Shown one piece after another: positions 1 to 8,608 of a stretch of 64,000 bases of DNA. The notes beneath the pieces were generated by a model. The model was not told where the DNA came from. It made no database searches and saw only the letters and a program-made list of their open reading frames with translations. Origin of the DNA: Nostoc sp. JL33 (GTDB lineage: Bacteria > Cyanobacteriota > Cyanobacteriia > Cyanobacteriales > Nostocaceae); assembly GCF_017114985.1 (NCBI RefSeq), contig NZ_JABXKP010000012.1:1-64000 (forward strand). Direction: 5' to 3'. Made by a program: the position numbers and the translations under genes. Position 1 is the stretch's first letter; the number at the start of each line of letters is the position of its first letter.

Positions 1-181
1 GCTTGACTTGAGCAAACTTTCCAAGACGGATTAAAGAATTATTCTCGCGTTTAAATACGTTCGCAACTCTACCAGACGCTCTCGCGAAGAGACCTTTTTA
101 AATAATGGAACGCAAGAATCTTCTCTTCTTAGGCAACGCCCAACAATTCCATTTTCCAAAATTTAAAATCTAAAATTCGGT

Positions 182-222
182 GAGGGGGATGAGGAGGAGT
201 TCAAAGACTCCGCATTCCCCCT
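182..222 (-). terminator. candidate hairpin terminator after lptC
   Basis: Just past the lptC stop there is a long imperfect inverted repeat. The arms are roughly GGGGGATGaGGAGGAGT (184-200) and ACTCCgCATtCCCCCT (206-222), with a short loop. The tail on the minus strand is only moderately T-rich, so it may act as a terminator or a 3' mRNA stabiliser. Confidence 0.45.
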
Positions 223-226
223 AACT

Positions 227-1438
227 TTACTGCTGACGATTGGCTCTTTGTTGGGGAATAATTTCTGTTACTACCCTACCGCTAGAACTGCCACCTTTGA
301 CAACAATATTTTCTGTTTGCAGATTACCAACGGCTGTTTCACCCATAAAATTTAAGGGTGGGTCAACTTGCCGATAAACCACATTTCCCTGAGCTTCAAC
401 TAACTTATTGTCTAAATACCAAGTTAATGTATTAGATTTCAAAGACTGGCGACGCTGCCCAACGGCGTTGACGTTACCTGTTAAATAAACCGTTTTTTGC
501 GGTATTTTCATTTCACCTTGATTGGCGGTAACTGTGACATTTTCGGCACGCTGGAATATGCGCGTAGGTGAGTTTGTGGTGACAGTTTCTGAATTCATAT
601 TCCAGGTCATAGAGTTACTAGCTATTTGCAGTGGTGGGTCTAGTAATTCTAATTGAGCATTCTGTCGGACAGTGGCAATTTTCGTTTTTAAGTTGACTTC
701 AGCAGAATTTCCCTTACCGCGATCGCTAATTTTATTATCTTTGTAGCGGTCAATTTGTATGGGGCGATCGCCAATCAATTTTTCTTCTTTGATTTTCCAG
801 ATTAAATGCTCAGTTCTCACTTGCATCTGGGGATCAGTGGAATTTGCTACTACCCCTCCAGAAAATTCCATGCGCTGTTCGCGGGTTTTAACTCGCGCTT
901 CCTGTGCCACTGCTTGTAGTTGTTTATGACTACCGTTAATCTGGTTACGGACAATCAACAAATCTTCTTGGGGACGCCATTCTAATTCATTACCTTGCAA
1001 CACAATCCCATTACTAGGGTCTATGGCAAATATTTTACCCTTAAGAAACAATTGCTTCCCATTTTGTTCAATATCTGCTACGTCTGCCTTGATTTGGTAA
1101 ACCACTTTCCCATCTTGGTATAGTTCACCATAAGGACTTTCAGCCTGACCAATTTGTTTTTCTTTGGTGTATTTTGCCCGTGTCGCTCTGACTTTCCAAA
1201 TCGGTCGTCCTACTTCATCTGCTTGTTCTAGGGTGACATCAAAGAAAGTTAAATTGCTATCTTGATTAGATGATCCCCCAGTATTTTGTTGAGAAGCTGG
1301 GGGGGATTTACCCCCGCAAGCAACTAAACCAAATATCAATAAAAAGGTCAAAGGTAAAAGAAGGAAGGAGCGAGTGGAGGAGAAATTTTGTATTTTTTTT
1401 CCCACCTCTCTCCCCTTTTTATGAAATTGATGCGGCAT
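227..1438 (-). CDS. lptC: LptC-like LPS export lipoprotein
   Basis: This 403-aa protein looks like the periplasmic LptC component of lipopolysaccharide export, which links the inner-membrane LptBFG transporter to the periplasmic bridge. After a basic N-terminus there is a hydrophobic stretch ending in the lipobox-like LVAC, so Cys41 is the probable lipidation site. The rest is beta-rich with recurring short motifs (for example LKGKIFAID, SGGVVANST, LTGNVNAVG), typical of OstA/LptC folds. At about 400 aa it is twice the length of the E. coli protein, as is usual in cyanobacteria, where two LptC-like units seem to be joined. Its ATG overlaps the stop of the upstream NYN-domain gene (TAATG), so the two are probably translationally coupled. 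The family call is from motif recognition; the cyanobacterial role is inferred. Confidence 0.8.
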   Translation of the reverse strand: MPHQFHKKGREVGKKIQNFSSTRSFLLLPLTFLLIFGLVACGGKSPPASQQNTGGSSNQDSNLTFFDVTLEQADEVGRPIWKVRATRAKYTKEKQIGQAESPYGELYQDGKVVYQIKADVADIEQNGKQLFLKGKIFAIDPSNGIVLQGNELEWRPQEDLLIVRNQINGSHKQLQAVAQEARVKTREQRMEFSGGVVANSTDPQMQVRTEHLIWKIKEEKLIGDRPIQIDRYKDNKISDRGKGNSAEVNLKTKIATVRQNAQLELLDPPLQIASNSMTWNMNSETVTTNSPTRIFQRAENVTVTANQGEMKIPQKTVYLTGNVNAVGQRRQSLKSNTLTWYLDNKLVEAQGNVVYRQVDPPLNFMGETAVGNLQTENIVVKGGSSSGRVVTEIIPQQRANRQQ

Positions 1439-2076
1439 TATTCTTGGATTTCTAGGTGTCCATCACTAGTTCTGGGGTCTTCCAAAAAACCTATACCAGA
1501 TAACGGCCGATATGGATAGCTTTGGCGAGGGGTTTTTTGAATATCCTCTTTAATGGCTTCTAAATCAATGTAGCGATCGCTTACATTAATTAAGCTGTCA
1601 CTGGTCATCGAACGCAAACTCACCACTTCTACCCGCACGCCGCGATAGCTGACTGAATTTACCGCATAAGCCAAATCTCCATCACCGCTAACTAAAACTG
1701 CGGTATCATAAGAATCTACTAGCGCCATCATATCTACTGCTATTTCTACATCCAGGTTAGCTTTTTTAGAGCCATCTGGTAGCTGAACTAAATCCTTAGC
1801 AATGACTCGATAGCCATTGCGACGCATCCACAGCAGAAACCCCTGTTGCTTCTCGTTTGTCCGGTCTACCCCAGTGTAGAAAAAAGAACGCAGTAGTCTA
1901 GAACCTCCAGTTAATCGGCACAATAACTTCGTGTAATCGATTTCGATCCCTAGTTGTAATGCAGCGTAAAATAGATTTGAGCCATCTATAAATATGGCAA
2001 CCCTGCCCCGATTCTCCAAAACTTGTTCTGGCGTAAAGATTGAATCGGTTTCAAAATTATTCAACATCGTTGTCAT
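1438..2076 (-). CDS. NYN domain (LabA/DUF88-like) protein
   Basis: A 212-aa PIN-like NYN-domain protein. The fold is marked by the acidic residues expected for metal-dependent RNase sites: IDGSN with Asp31, the LDVEIAVDMM segment with Asp109 and Asp115, and the SGDGDLAYAV segment with Asp132 and Asp134. Cyanobacterial relatives include LabA-type proteins; the biochemical substrate of most members is unknown, and RNA cleavage is only the family expectation. It is first in a two-gene unit with lptC, whose ATG overlaps this stop codon by one base. The gap to metG upstream is 157 bp. The link between an RNase-like protein and outer-membrane biogenesis is not explained by sequence alone. Confidence 0.8.
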   Translation of the reverse strand: MTTMLNNFETDSIFTPEQVLENRGRVAIFIDGSNLFYAALQLGIEIDYTKLLCRLTGGSRLLRSFFYTGVDRTNEKQQGFLLWMRRNGYRVIAKDLVQLPDGSKKANLDVEIAVDMMALVDSYDTAVLVSGDGDLAYAVNSVSYRGVRVEVVSLRSMTSDSLINVSDRYIDLEAIKEDIQKTPRQSYPYRPLSGIGFLEDPRTSDGHLEIQE

Positions 2077-2233
2077 ACCTCAATTTTTATCCCTGTTATT
2101 TTTGATACAAATTACCAACTTTTAGATGCTAGTCACAGCGGCTTATGATAATGTTCCGGGGCTAATATAACTTGAGCCACGATAAATTTTTTGAGAGAAT
2201 AAGAAATTGAACAAAATCAGAGTTTGATCAGGA

Positions 2234-3838
2234 TTAATCGTTTTTCGGGGATTCTATTTGCTTAAAAACAGGTTGGTGTGTACCCAACGGTTGTTTACTC
2301 GATAGTATCCCCCATGTCGAATGGGTGGCAAAAGGAGCGGTAATTGAACTTTGTGTTTGATCGTTAAAGTTTATTCCGAAGCCCAGCTGCTGATAAATAT
2401 CGCTACTGATGTTCGGAATAATTGGGGAAAGGAGATAAGCTGATAGTCTAACTGATTCTAGAACTGCGTAAAGAACTTTTTCCACCGTCTCCTGCTGTCC
2501 CTGTTTATATAATGACCAAGGAGCTTGTTGATCAATAAACTTATTACTAGCTTGCGCCAGTGAAAGGATCGCCACGCAGGCTTGACTGAAAGCTAGTTCC
2601 TCATAGGCTTGTTTTACCTGTTCCCCTAGACGTAAACCAATTGTTTTCAATGGATTTTCGTCAGAAATTCCTTCATTGCCGATTGATGGGACATTATTCT
2701 GGGCGCAGTATTTCTTCACCATGCTCAAAGTGCGATTGAGCAAATTACCTAAATCATTTGCCAAATCTGCATTCAAAACATTAATGAACCTTACTTCATT
2801 AAAATCTCCATCTTTGCCAAATTCGATTTCCTTAAGGAAGTAATAACGAACGGCATCACTACCATAGCGCTGAACTAACGCTACAGGATCAAGGGTGTTA
2901 CCCAAACTTTTACCCATCTTCTGCCCATCTTTGGTCAAAAAGCCATGCCCAAATACTCGCCCTGGCAAGGGTAAGCCAGCCGACAACAACATTGCTGGCC
3001 AATAAACTGCATGAAAGCGCAGAATATCCTTACCAATTAGATGCAAGTTAATTGGCCACCATGTTTCTAAAGCATTTGCTAAAGTCGGTTCTGCATCTGG
3101 TTCTAGTAATGCCGTTACATAACCTAGCAGCGCATCAAACCAAACATAAAGGGTGTGCTTGGGATCAACTGGTACAGGAAAACCCCAATCGAGATTTACC
3201 CGCGAAATAGAAAAGTCTTGCAGCCCTTGATTTACAAAGCTGAGAACTTCGTTACGCCGACTTTCTGGTTGAATAAAATCCGGTCTAGATTGATAAAATT
3301 CTGTCAGCTTAGTTTGATATTTCGATAAGCGGAAAAAATAGTTTTGCTCGTCTCGCCACTCAACTTTTTTGTTAGTATGAATCGGGCAACAGTGTCCTTC
3401 TAGCAGATCCCGTTCTTCTTTGAATTCTTCGCAGGATACGCAATACCAGCCTTGTTGTTGTCCCTGGTAGATATCACCAGATTCCCAAACTCGCTCAAAG
3501 AATTCTTTAACGATCGCTTCATGACGAGTAGCAGTAGTCCGACTAAAACGATCGTATTGAATGTCTAGTAACTGCCATAAACTCACGAAGCTAGGGACAA
3601 CTTCATCGCAAAACTCTTGTGGCGCCTTCCCTAAACTTTCTGCCGAACGCTGAATTTTTTGCCCATGTTCATCTGTACCTGTAATCAGCAATACCCGATG
3701 CCCCAGTAGTCTCTGAAATCGGGCGACTACATCTGCTGCGATCGTTGTATAAGCACTGCCTATATGGGGGACATCGTTTACATAATATAGCGGTGTTGTC
3801 AGTGCAAATGTCTTTTCTGTTTTATTCACTAGATTCAT
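2234..3838 (-). CDS. metG: methionine--tRNA ligase
   Basis: Class I methionyl-tRNA synthetase of 534 aa, which charges tRNA-Met in the cytoplasm. The HIGH motif appears as PHIGSAY (His25) and the KMSKS loop as the variant KMGKS near residue 307. A zinc-knuckle-like CVSC ... HCCP segment lies in the connective peptide region (about residues 130-155). The anticodon-binding helical domain follows, and the protein stops there: it lacks the C-terminal tRNA-binding/dimerisation domain of the 677-aa E. coli enzyme, as many shorter bacterial MetRS do. It is transcribed away from the acyltransferase gene across a 390-bp divergent region. Confidence 0.96.
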   Translation of the reverse strand: MNLVNKTEKTFALTTPLYYVNDVPHIGSAYTTIAADVVARFQRLLGHRVLLITGTDEHGQKIQRSAESLGKAPQEFCDEVVPSFVSLWQLLDIQYDRFSRTTATRHEAIVKEFFERVWESGDIYQGQQQGWYCVSCEEFKEERDLLEGHCCPIHTNKKVEWRDEQNYFFRLSKYQTKLTEFYQSRPDFIQPESRRNEVLSFVNQGLQDFSISRVNLDWGFPVPVDPKHTLYVWFDALLGYVTALLEPDAEPTLANALETWWPINLHLIGKDILRFHAVYWPAMLLSAGLPLPGRVFGHGFLTKDGQKMGKSLGNTLDPVALVQRYGSDAVRYYFLKEIEFGKDGDFNEVRFINVLNADLANDLGNLLNRTLSMVKKYCAQNNVPSIGNEGISDENPLKTIGLRLGEQVKQAYEELAFSQACVAILSLAQASNKFIDQQAPWSLYKQGQQETVEKVLYAVLESVRLSAYLLSPIIPNISSDIYQQLGFGINFNDQTQSSITAPFATHSTWGILSSKQPLGTHQPVFKQIESPKND

Positions 3839-4227
3839 GCAAAATAAAAATTAACTTATTAAAATTAAAACGTTTTACATCTTTGCTTCGGTCAGGAAAA
3901 CTACGGAAGTATACAATATTATTCCCATTTTTTTCAATAGCACCTTAATATTAGCAAATTTTTCCGGTCAAGAATCCTTTTGTAATCTGCATCAATTCAT
4001 CTGATTTTTGCCTAAAAGATGGGAATTAACTAATCATAGTTTTTTTTAATAGTTACTATTAGATGATATTATTGTAATCAGGAATACATAATTCCAAACG
4101 CAGAAAATCTAGCTGCTTTTGTGGATCAGACATTTCTATCTTAAGACGGTGATGGCAATAGTAAAGAAATGTAAAAATTAATTTAAGATAAACTGCCATA
4201 TTTCCCGGAAAAATATATTGATTAGGT
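3839..4227. other. divergent intergenic region metG / acyltransferase
   Basis: An AT-rich stretch of about 390 bp between oppositely oriented genes, so it should hold promoters for both. No ORF, tRNA or clear hairpin terminator was seen. Confidence 0.5.
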
Positions 4228-4953
4228 ATGAGTCGAAATAGCCCCCTGGAGATTTCTAGCGCTTTGGTGGCGGCACTCTCAACGCAAATGTTTCGGTATT
4301 ATGAGGATCGCATTCCCCAGGATGCCAGCGTGTTGGTAGTCAGCAATCACCGCAGCTTTATGGATGCAGTGATTTTAATGACGGCGTTATCGAGTCCGAT
4401 TCGCTTTGCTTGCCATCACTACATGGGACAAGTGCCAGTCATGCGGGAGATTGTCACCGGACAATTGGGGTGTTTCCCCTTGGAGGAAACTCAAAACCGC
4501 CTAAAAAGCTTTTTTTCGCAGTCGCAGGTGCTATTGCAGTCGAAGCAGATGGTGGGAGTATTTCCAGAAGGGACTGAACCAATGGTGAAATTTACTGTGC
4601 CAAATCATCTGGGTGAATTTCATCGGGGATTTGCCCATTTGGCATTGCGAGCGGATGTGCAGGATTTAGCTGTTTTGCCGATCGCGATCGCCTCTTTAGA
4701 AGAGGTAAACACAAATGGCTTCCCCTTAAGGCTTTTGAGTGTATTTGACCCTTCAGAACCTTTATTTAAGCAAGGTGGTTGGCATCCTTTGGTAATTTAT
4801 CGTCGGGTTGCGGTGTTAATCGGTCGCCCTTATTGGATTACGCCCCAACATCAGAAAAAATATCAGGGGAAACAGGCCAGAACTGTTGTGGCTGAACTGA
4901 CAGAACACTGTCACGGCGAAATTAGCAACTTACTGCGTCAAGGTTGCTATTAG
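4228..4953 (+). CDS. LPLAT/PlsC-family acyltransferase
   Basis: A 241-aa membrane-associated acyltransferase of the glycerolipid (PlsC/LPLAT) superfamily. It has the catalytic HX4D box as NHRSFMD (His41, Asp46) and the FPEGTEP substrate-binding block near residue 115. The N-terminus is short and lacks the usual long membrane segment. The next gene, 72 bp downstream on the same strand, is an alpha/beta hydrolase. Plant phytyl ester synthases (PES1/PES2) and Synechocystis slr2103 carry these two domain types in one chain, so this pair may be the split form, making phytyl, steryl-like or plastoquinol acyl esters. That role is an inference; a simple lysophosphatidate acyltransferase is the alternative, though a separate PlsC lies at 26368-27006. 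Confidence 0.82.
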   Translation: MSRNSPLEISSALVAALSTQMFRYYEDRIPQDASVLVVSNHRSFMDAVILMTALSSPIRFACHHYMGQVPVMREIVTGQLGCFPLEETQNRLKSFFSQSQVLLQSKQMVGVFPEGTEPMVKFTVPNHLGEFHRGFAHLALRADVQDLAVLPIAIASLEEVNTNGFPLRLLSVFDPSEPLFKQGGWHPLVIYRRVAVLIGRPYWITPQHQKKYQGKQARTVVAELTEHCHGEISNLLRQGCY

Positions 4954-5025
4954 AATCAAAAACACGAAAGCTTTTATAAGTAACAATCAGCAGTCCAAAA
5001 GTTTTATACCATTGACTAGTGACCA

Positions 5026-5859
5026 ATGACTATGCCAGAAGTTGAGCTAAACCCTTGTTTTTTAACTCCTGAACGAGTACAGCCAGAGTATCCGCTGTTG
5101 GTATATTTGCCAGGAATGGATGGAACTGGTCAACTATTGCGATCGCAAACTGCTGGATTAGAAACTGGCTTTGATGTCCGTTGTTTGGCGCTCCCCCGGA
5201 AAGACCTTAACACTTGGGATGTGCTAGCTAAGAGTGTATTGGACTTGATCCACGCCGAATTAGAAAAAATCCCTCAGAGGCCAGTTTACCTGTGTGGTGA
5301 GTCCTTTGGTGGTTGTTTGGCAATGAAAGTGGCAATCCAAACACCGCAGTTATTTAAGCGAATTATCCTAATTAATCCAGCTTCGTCGTTTCATCTTCGC
5401 CCTTGGTTGAATTGGGCATCCCAACTTACTTACTTGGTGCCATCAGAGTTGTATGATGTTGGCGCACTGGGGTTGTTGCCGTTTCTAGCATCTTTGCCAC
5501 GCATTTCTCCAAGCGATCGCCATGATCTGCTGAAAACTATGCGTTCTGTACCGCCAGAAACCGTTCATTGGCGGTTGTCTTTACTGCGAGAGTTTAATGT
5601 TGATGAGGAACAGTTAAGCCGCTTGATTCAACCAGTTTTGTTGATTGCCGGTGCTAGCGATCGCCTTTTACCTTCTGTAACTGAAGTCAAGCGGATAGGG
5701 AATATCTTGCCAAATAACAAGATTGTGGTGTTGCCCCATTGTGGACACGCTTGCTTGCTAGAACAAGATATTAATCTCTATGAAATTCTTAAGGATAACG
5801 ACTTTTTAGAAAGTGAAGCTGATATCGGTACGGGGCTAGAGTTAAAAACTAAAAACTAA
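5026..5859 (+). CDS. alpha/beta hydrolase, PES-like
   Basis: A 277-aa alpha/beta hydrolase. The oxyanion region is LPGMDGTGQ near the start, the nucleophile elbow is GESFGG (GXSXG) near residue 97, an acidic residue lies in AGASDRLLP, and the catalytic His is in HCGHACLLE near the C-terminus. The GMDGTG, GESFGGCLA and GHACLLE blocks resemble the hydrolase half of plant phytyl ester synthases more than generic hydrolases. It follows the LPLAT-type acyltransferase on the same strand, supporting a shared pathway in acyl ester formation or lipid turnover. The ATG used is the first of two close candidates (5026, 5032). The hydrolase fold is clear; the substrate is inferred. Confidence 0.82.
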   Translation: MTMPEVELNPCFLTPERVQPEYPLLVYLPGMDGTGQLLRSQTAGLETGFDVRCLALPRKDLNTWDVLAKSVLDLIHAELEKIPQRPVYLCGESFGGCLAMKVAIQTPQLFKRIILINPASSFHLRPWLNWASQLTYLVPSELYDVGALGLLPFLASLPRISPSDRHDLLKTMRSVPPETVHWRLSLLREFNVDEEQLSRLIQPVLLIAGASDRLLPSVTEVKRIGNILPNNKIVVLPHCGHACLLEQDINLYEILKDNDFLESEADIGTGLELKTKN

Positions 5860-5940
5860 AAAGTGTACTAGACATAATTACTGTTCAAATAATGCTTGTG
5901 TCCTCAAAAACCTTAACCAAATATTTTTGGAGACTCTCAA

Positions 5941-6177
5941 ATGGTTGCTCTCAAAGAGTTACTCAGCCAAGAATTAGACAAATTGAGTGAAGAACAACTA
6001 AAACAAGTTAGTGATTTTATTGCCTTCCTCAAATTCCGCAGCAGAAATGTTAGCTGGCAAATAGATAAAAATCAAATGGCTGCTCTTTACAGTGAATTTG
6101 CTCAGGAAGATCGTCAACTAGCTGAAGCAGGATTAGATGAATATGCAGAACTTCTTACACAAGAAGATTTGAAATGA
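5941..6177 (+). CDS. small antitoxin-like protein (solitary)
   Basis: A 78-aa acidic protein whose N-terminal half (KELLSQELDKLSEEQLKQVSDFIAFL) matches the short cyanobacterial antitoxins normally found directly upstream of MazF/PemK toxins. The segment is predicted amphipathic helix. Immediately overlapping its stop codon there is an ATG-initiated reading frame of only eight codons, MRVQRGKR, which looks like the start of a PemK-type toxin cut short. The protein may therefore be a leftover antitoxin, or may now neutralise other toxins such as the intact one at 6843-7208. The call rests on composition and context. Confidence 0.6.
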   Translation: MVALKELLSQELDKLSEEQLKQVSDFIAFLKFRSRNVSWQIDKNQMAALYSEFAQEDRQLAEAGLDEYAELLTQEDLK

Positions 6178-6200
6178 GGGTTCAACGAGGTAAGAGATAA
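6174..6200 (+). pseudogene. vestigial PemK/MazF toxin start
   Basis: The ATGA overlap with the upstream antitoxin opens a frame encoding MRVQRGKR and then TAA. MazF/PemK toxins typically begin with a similar VxRGxI/VW block. No continuation of a toxin is visible downstream, where an oppositely oriented gene ends at 6204. It is best read as the remnant of a deleted toxin, but eight codons are too few for certainty. Confidence 0.4.
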
Positions 6201-6203
6201 GCT

Positions 6204-6500
6204 CTATTCAGCTTCTTTCAGCCACTCTTCATAACCACAAACAAGCAAATGCTGTTTCACCTTGTCAATGGCTTCAGCCTTTGGCACATCAGTTGTTCTC
6301 ACACGATACACATCATTTAGAACAACGCCATAATGCTTTGTTGTGTAGTGAGCCATGACTTCGGCTAAATTTCGATCTGACATTTCATCATCAAGTAATG
6401 CCAACAGTGGTAAATAGTCTTGTGTTTCTATTCCGTTGGGAAAAGCACACTGAATCAGCTTATAGGTACTCAACAGATAAGGTGCAATAGTAATTTGCAT
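6204..6500 (-). CDS. DUF3349-like protein
   Basis: A 98-aa protein resembling the DUF3349 family. The features seen are the FPNGIETQDYLPLLALL block, which parallels the conserved FPxGVPPxDYxPLLALL of that family, and a C-terminal stretch (EAIDKVKQHLLVCGYEEW) matching its EDIxRVRxRLxxxGW ending. No enzymatic motif is visible. The family has no assigned function. It sits in opposite orientation between a lone antitoxin and a complete toxin-antitoxin pair, with the former toxin position replaced by its 3' end, so this locus has been rearranged. Confidence 0.6.
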   Translation of the reverse strand: MQITIAPYLLSTYKLIQCAFPNGIETQDYLPLLALLDDEMSDRNLAEVMAHYTTKHYGVVLNDVYRVRTTDVPKAEAIDKVKQHLLVCGYEEWLKEAE

Positions 6501-6607
6501 AGTTAGTTTCCTGTTAAAGGGCGAGATAGATGGATATACACATTGAACTTTACACCCTGAGAAAGTGCTGTAATTGAATTTGTTTTGTTAAAAACTCAAA
6601 ACAGACT

Positions 6608-6856
6608 ATGACCAAAACAACAGTCAAACTGCAAATTCCTTTTGAATCACTCCTAGATGCCATTGCCAACCTTCCTTTAGAAGAAAAACATCAACTGTGG
6701 CAATTATTAAATGAGGAAATTAACCAAGGCGAAGGAAATTTCCTTCAAGAAGACTCTTATGATTGGGGTTCCCAAGGACAGCCAAAAGGGAAGCCAGTAG
6801 AATATATCTCTGGAGTTGGGCTAACAGTTGTTGGTGGCAAGGATGCTCCAACCTGA
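6608..6856 (+). CDS. antitoxin of PemK-type pair
   Basis: An 82-aa protein with an N-terminal helical segment (FESLLDAIANLPLEEKHQLWQLL) typical of small cyanobacterial antitoxins and a charged, probably disordered C-terminus rich in Gly and Pro that would wrap the toxin. The toxin gene overlaps its 3' end by 14 bp if the ATG at 6843 is used, a normal arrangement for translationally coupled toxin-antitoxin operons. No DNA-binding motif is evident. Confidence 0.65.
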   Translation: MTKTTVKLQIPFESLLDAIANLPLEEKHQLWQLLNEEINQGEGNFLQEDSYDWGSQGQPKGKPVEYISGVGLTVVGGKDAPT

Positions 6857-7208
6857 TTTGCTTGAGTGTGGCGACGTAATTATAGTAACTTTGCCTACTA
6901 GTACTCCTAGAGGACGTGAACAGCAAGGAAGACCTGCTGTAGTCGTCGGTATACCTTGGGGAGAAGTCCGCTATCCAATGCTAATGATTGCACCTTTAAC
7001 TACGCAGAGTGGTTCTTGGGTGTTCAATAATCCCAGTTTATACCCGCGTTTGTCAGCTGGTGCTGCTGGTTTGCCTCTGTCTTCCATTGTCTTGCTAGAT
7101 CAAACGCGGGGATTAGATATAAATCGAGTTTTGGCGTATTTGGGAATACTTACCCCTGAGCAATATGTTCCTATTTTTAATGGATTAACACAGTTATTCA
7201 GACAATAA
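6843..7208 (+). CDS. PemK/MazF-like endoribonuclease toxin
   Basis: A toxin of the MazF/PemK (CcdB-fold) family, expected to cleave mRNA. It has the typical GDVIIVTLP start, then GRPAVVVG, then a beta-rich middle and LLDQTRGLDINRVLAYLG, matching the conserved D-Q-x-R-x-x-D motif in the family. I prefer the ATG at 6843 (121 aa) over the upstream alternative at 6828, since MLQPDLLECGDV gives the usual short leader before GDV. It is coupled to the antitoxin upstream. RNA target unknown. Confidence 0.72.
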   Translation: MLQPDLLECGDVIIVTLPTSTPRGREQQGRPAVVVGIPWGEVRYPMLMIAPLTTQSGSWVFNNPSLYPRLSAGAAGLPLSSIVLLDQTRGLDINRVLAYLGILTPEQYVPIFNGLTQLFRQ

Positions 7209-7312
7209 AATAGTTGCTCTTAAACTGAGATTTACGTTTATAGAGGGATGTCAAGCCGCTCATACTTCGCTACAACTTTAAAGAGAGAGGCTTTAGAAGA
7301 TGGTGTCAAGCA

Positions 7313-8479
7313 ATGGCAGACAAACCCCAAGAAACACAGGTGAATAAATTAGTTAATTCACCCAGAGAAACTTCAGAAGTAAAAATCCAGGCTCAATCAT
7401 CAGTAGAAAATAAACCGTCTGGATTAGAATCTTTTGTTGAAACTGTTGCTCAGACTGGCAAAGCAGTTTTAGATACAGCAGTAGAGGTGGGAGAAGCGAC
7501 GGCGAAAGAAACACACAAATTAATTGAGCAAACAACTCAAACTAGCGGTCAGCTTGTGAATCGTCTTAGCGAAAATTGGCTGATTAGAAAACTATCTGGA
7601 GTGTTAAATCTCAATTGGCTAATTGGTACTACTAACCTTGTTGATTTGGAAAAAGCAGAAGTTGCGGTAAACAAGCTAAAGCAAAAGTATCCCAATGAAT
7701 CACCCAGCCAGATTGCTCACCGAATCATGGTAGAAAAAGCAACTCAAGGAGCCACAGTTGGACTAGCAACTAGTATTTTGCCAGGAATCGCAGTCGCATT
7801 GTTTGCAATTGATTTAACAGCGACAACAAAATTGCAGTCAGAAATGCTTTATCAAATTGCATCTGTCTACGGGCTAGATTTAAAAGATCCTGCGCGGAAA
7901 GGTGAAGTTTTGGCAATTTTTGGTTTGGCTTTGGGTGGAGAGCGTCTTTTGAAAGCTGCGGGATTAGGCTTGCTGCGAAATATACCCTTGGCGGGTGCGG
8001 TAATTGGAGCTAGTTCAAATGCGACGATGATCTATTCATTGGGGTATGCTGCTTGTCGATTTTACGAAGCCAAGCTGGATGAATCAACTTCCCTCTCATC
8101 GCCACAGACACTAGCAACATTAAAAGCAGAGAGTGAGAAGTATTTAGAAACTGCGATCGCTCAAGAAGCCGTTATGGATCAAATCTTAGTTCACATGATC
8201 CTGGCTAGTCATCCAGAAAAGACTTGGGAAGAAATTTTGCCAGAATTACAAACTCTAAAGCTCAGTCGTAACTCCTTGGATGCCATTGCCCAAAATATCA
8301 AATCACCTAAGTCTTTAGATATATTGCTCAATCAGCTAAATCGTGATTTTGCCATACCCTTGCTGGCTCAGTGTTACAAAATTGCCCAGCTTCACAATAA
8401 GACTACACCACTTGAGCAAGAAATAATAGAAGCGATCGCCAGCAAATTTGACATTGACGCAAATAAAATTGGGGCATAG
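7313..8479 (+). CDS. DUF697/EcsC-like membrane-associated protein
   Basis: A 388-aa protein not firmly recognised. Residues 1-85 are polar and low in complexity with predicted amphipathic helix. Between about residues 140 and 260 there are hydrophobic, glycine-rich segments (GATVGLATSILPGIAVALFAIDL, then AGAVIGASSNATMIYSLGYAA) separated by LQSEMLYQIASVYGL, a pattern reminiscent of DUF697 and EcsC-type proteins, where such hairpins insert in membranes. The C-terminal 120 residues are helical and soluble. It stands alone after the toxin-antitoxin genes and before a repeat-rich gap. Function unknown. Confidence 0.5.
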   Translation: MADKPQETQVNKLVNSPRETSEVKIQAQSSVENKPSGLESFVETVAQTGKAVLDTAVEVGEATAKETHKLIEQTTQTSGQLVNRLSENWLIRKLSGVLNLNWLIGTTNLVDLEKAEVAVNKLKQKYPNESPSQIAHRIMVEKATQGATVGLATSILPGIAVALFAIDLTATTKLQSEMLYQIASVYGLDLKDPARKGEVLAIFGLALGGERLLKAAGLGLLRNIPLAGAVIGASSNATMIYSLGYAACRFYEAKLDESTSLSSPQTLATLKAESEKYLETAIAQEAVMDQILVHMILASHPEKTWEEILPELQTLKLSRNSLDAIAQNIKSPKSLDILLNQLNRDFAIPLLAQCYKIAQLHNKTTPLEQEIIEAIASKFDIDANKIGA

Positions 8480-8608
8480 AGCAAGGGGTAAAAGAGCGGA
8501 GTTCACGCAATACGGTTCGGTGAAGCTCAAAAAATGAAAATGTGTAGGTTGGGGAGCCACTGCTACAGGTGCGGTTTCCCGACTTGTCCCCTGTGCGTCT
8601 CCCCTTCT

